NCBI RefSeq assembly: GCF_947172395.1
Contig: NC_069083.1
Coordinates: 3,814,501-3,878,500, forward strand
Direction: 5' to 3'
From: Bicyclus anynana
Lineage: Eukaryota > Arthropoda > Insecta > Lepidoptera > Nymphalidae
Length of the DNA stretch: 64,000 nt
Positions within the stretch are counted from its first letter, which is position 1; each line of letters opens with the position of its first letter. The position numbers and the translations under genes are program-made. Positions 63,835 through 64,000 of the stretch are shown here, piece after piece. The notes below the pieces were generated by a model, which was not told the origin of the DNA, ran no database searches, and saw only the letters and a list, made by a program, of their open reading frames with translations.

Positions 63835-64000
63835 GGCGACGGTATGCGCAGTGGACTTACAAGACGGAGGTCCTGGGTTCGATCCCCGGGTCTGGCTGGT
63901 GGGAAACTCGACCGTGGCTAGTTACCACCCTACCGGCAAAGACGCGCCGCCAAGCGATTTAGCGTTCCGGTACGATGCCGTGTAGAAACCAAAAGGGATG
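63835..64000 (+). mobile_element. tRNA-derived SINE (family A), cut by the window end
   Basis: The tRNA-like head (B box GGTTCGATCCCC) and the first part of the body are well preserved. The copy continues beyond 64000. A deletion of about 25 bp follows the B box. Confidence 0.9.

Overview
The window reads as a repeat-dominated intergenic or intronic stretch of an insect nuclear genome, most likely a lepidopteran and probably a butterfly. I recognise the repeat families from memory of lepidopteran genomes: two abundant tRNA-derived SINE families, Helitron-like ends finishing in CTAGT, RTE tails with an ATG-type tail, a BEL/Pao LTR element, and Jockey, R1 and R4/Dong clade LINEs. The genus cannot be fixed from the sequence. 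I found no convincing host protein-coding gene, rRNA, functional tRNA or CRISPR array on either strand. All long open frames belong to mobile elements.

Layout. 1-6 kb: a nearly full-length Jockey-clade LINE on the minus strand, with intact ORF1 and an ORF2 broken by one frameshift and one stop. 6-17 kb: AT-rich DNA with SINEs, LINE tails, a G-rich 11-bp minisatellite between 105-bp direct repeats, and a LINE fragment carrying a 256-bp tandem duplication. 17.3-24.1 kb: a complete BEL/Pao retrotransposon on the minus strand, with LTRs that are identical by eye, a 5-bp target duplication, and one frameshift in the integrase. 24.8-27.6 kb: RTE fragments, a 305-bp fold-back element and a 72-bp minisatellite that is open in two frames. 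28-50 kb: SINEs, Helitron-like pieces, several MITE-like inverted repeats, a three-unit tandem array and LINE 3' ends. 50.2-53.6 kb: an R4/Dong-like LINE beside a (TAA)7 tract, intact at its 5' side but cut off inside the C-terminal endonuclease region. 56.3-59.0 kb: an R1-clade element flanked by a 14-bp target duplication that keeps its whole 616-aa ORF1 but has lost nearly all of ORF2, so it looks like a half-LINE. 59-64 kb: further SINEs, MITEs and AT-rich DNA.

How the parts relate. The elements fall into autonomous-type copies (Jockey, BEL, R4/Dong) and parasites of their machinery (SINEs, MITEs, Helitron-like pieces, the half-LINE). The half-LINE must have been copied by a reverse transcriptase supplied in trans, yet it encodes an RNA-binding ORF1 protein. 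It is the strongest candidate for something new here. The identical BEL LTRs and the clean half-LINE target duplication point to recent insertion activity. Family names given without an alignment are recognition calls and are scored accordingly.
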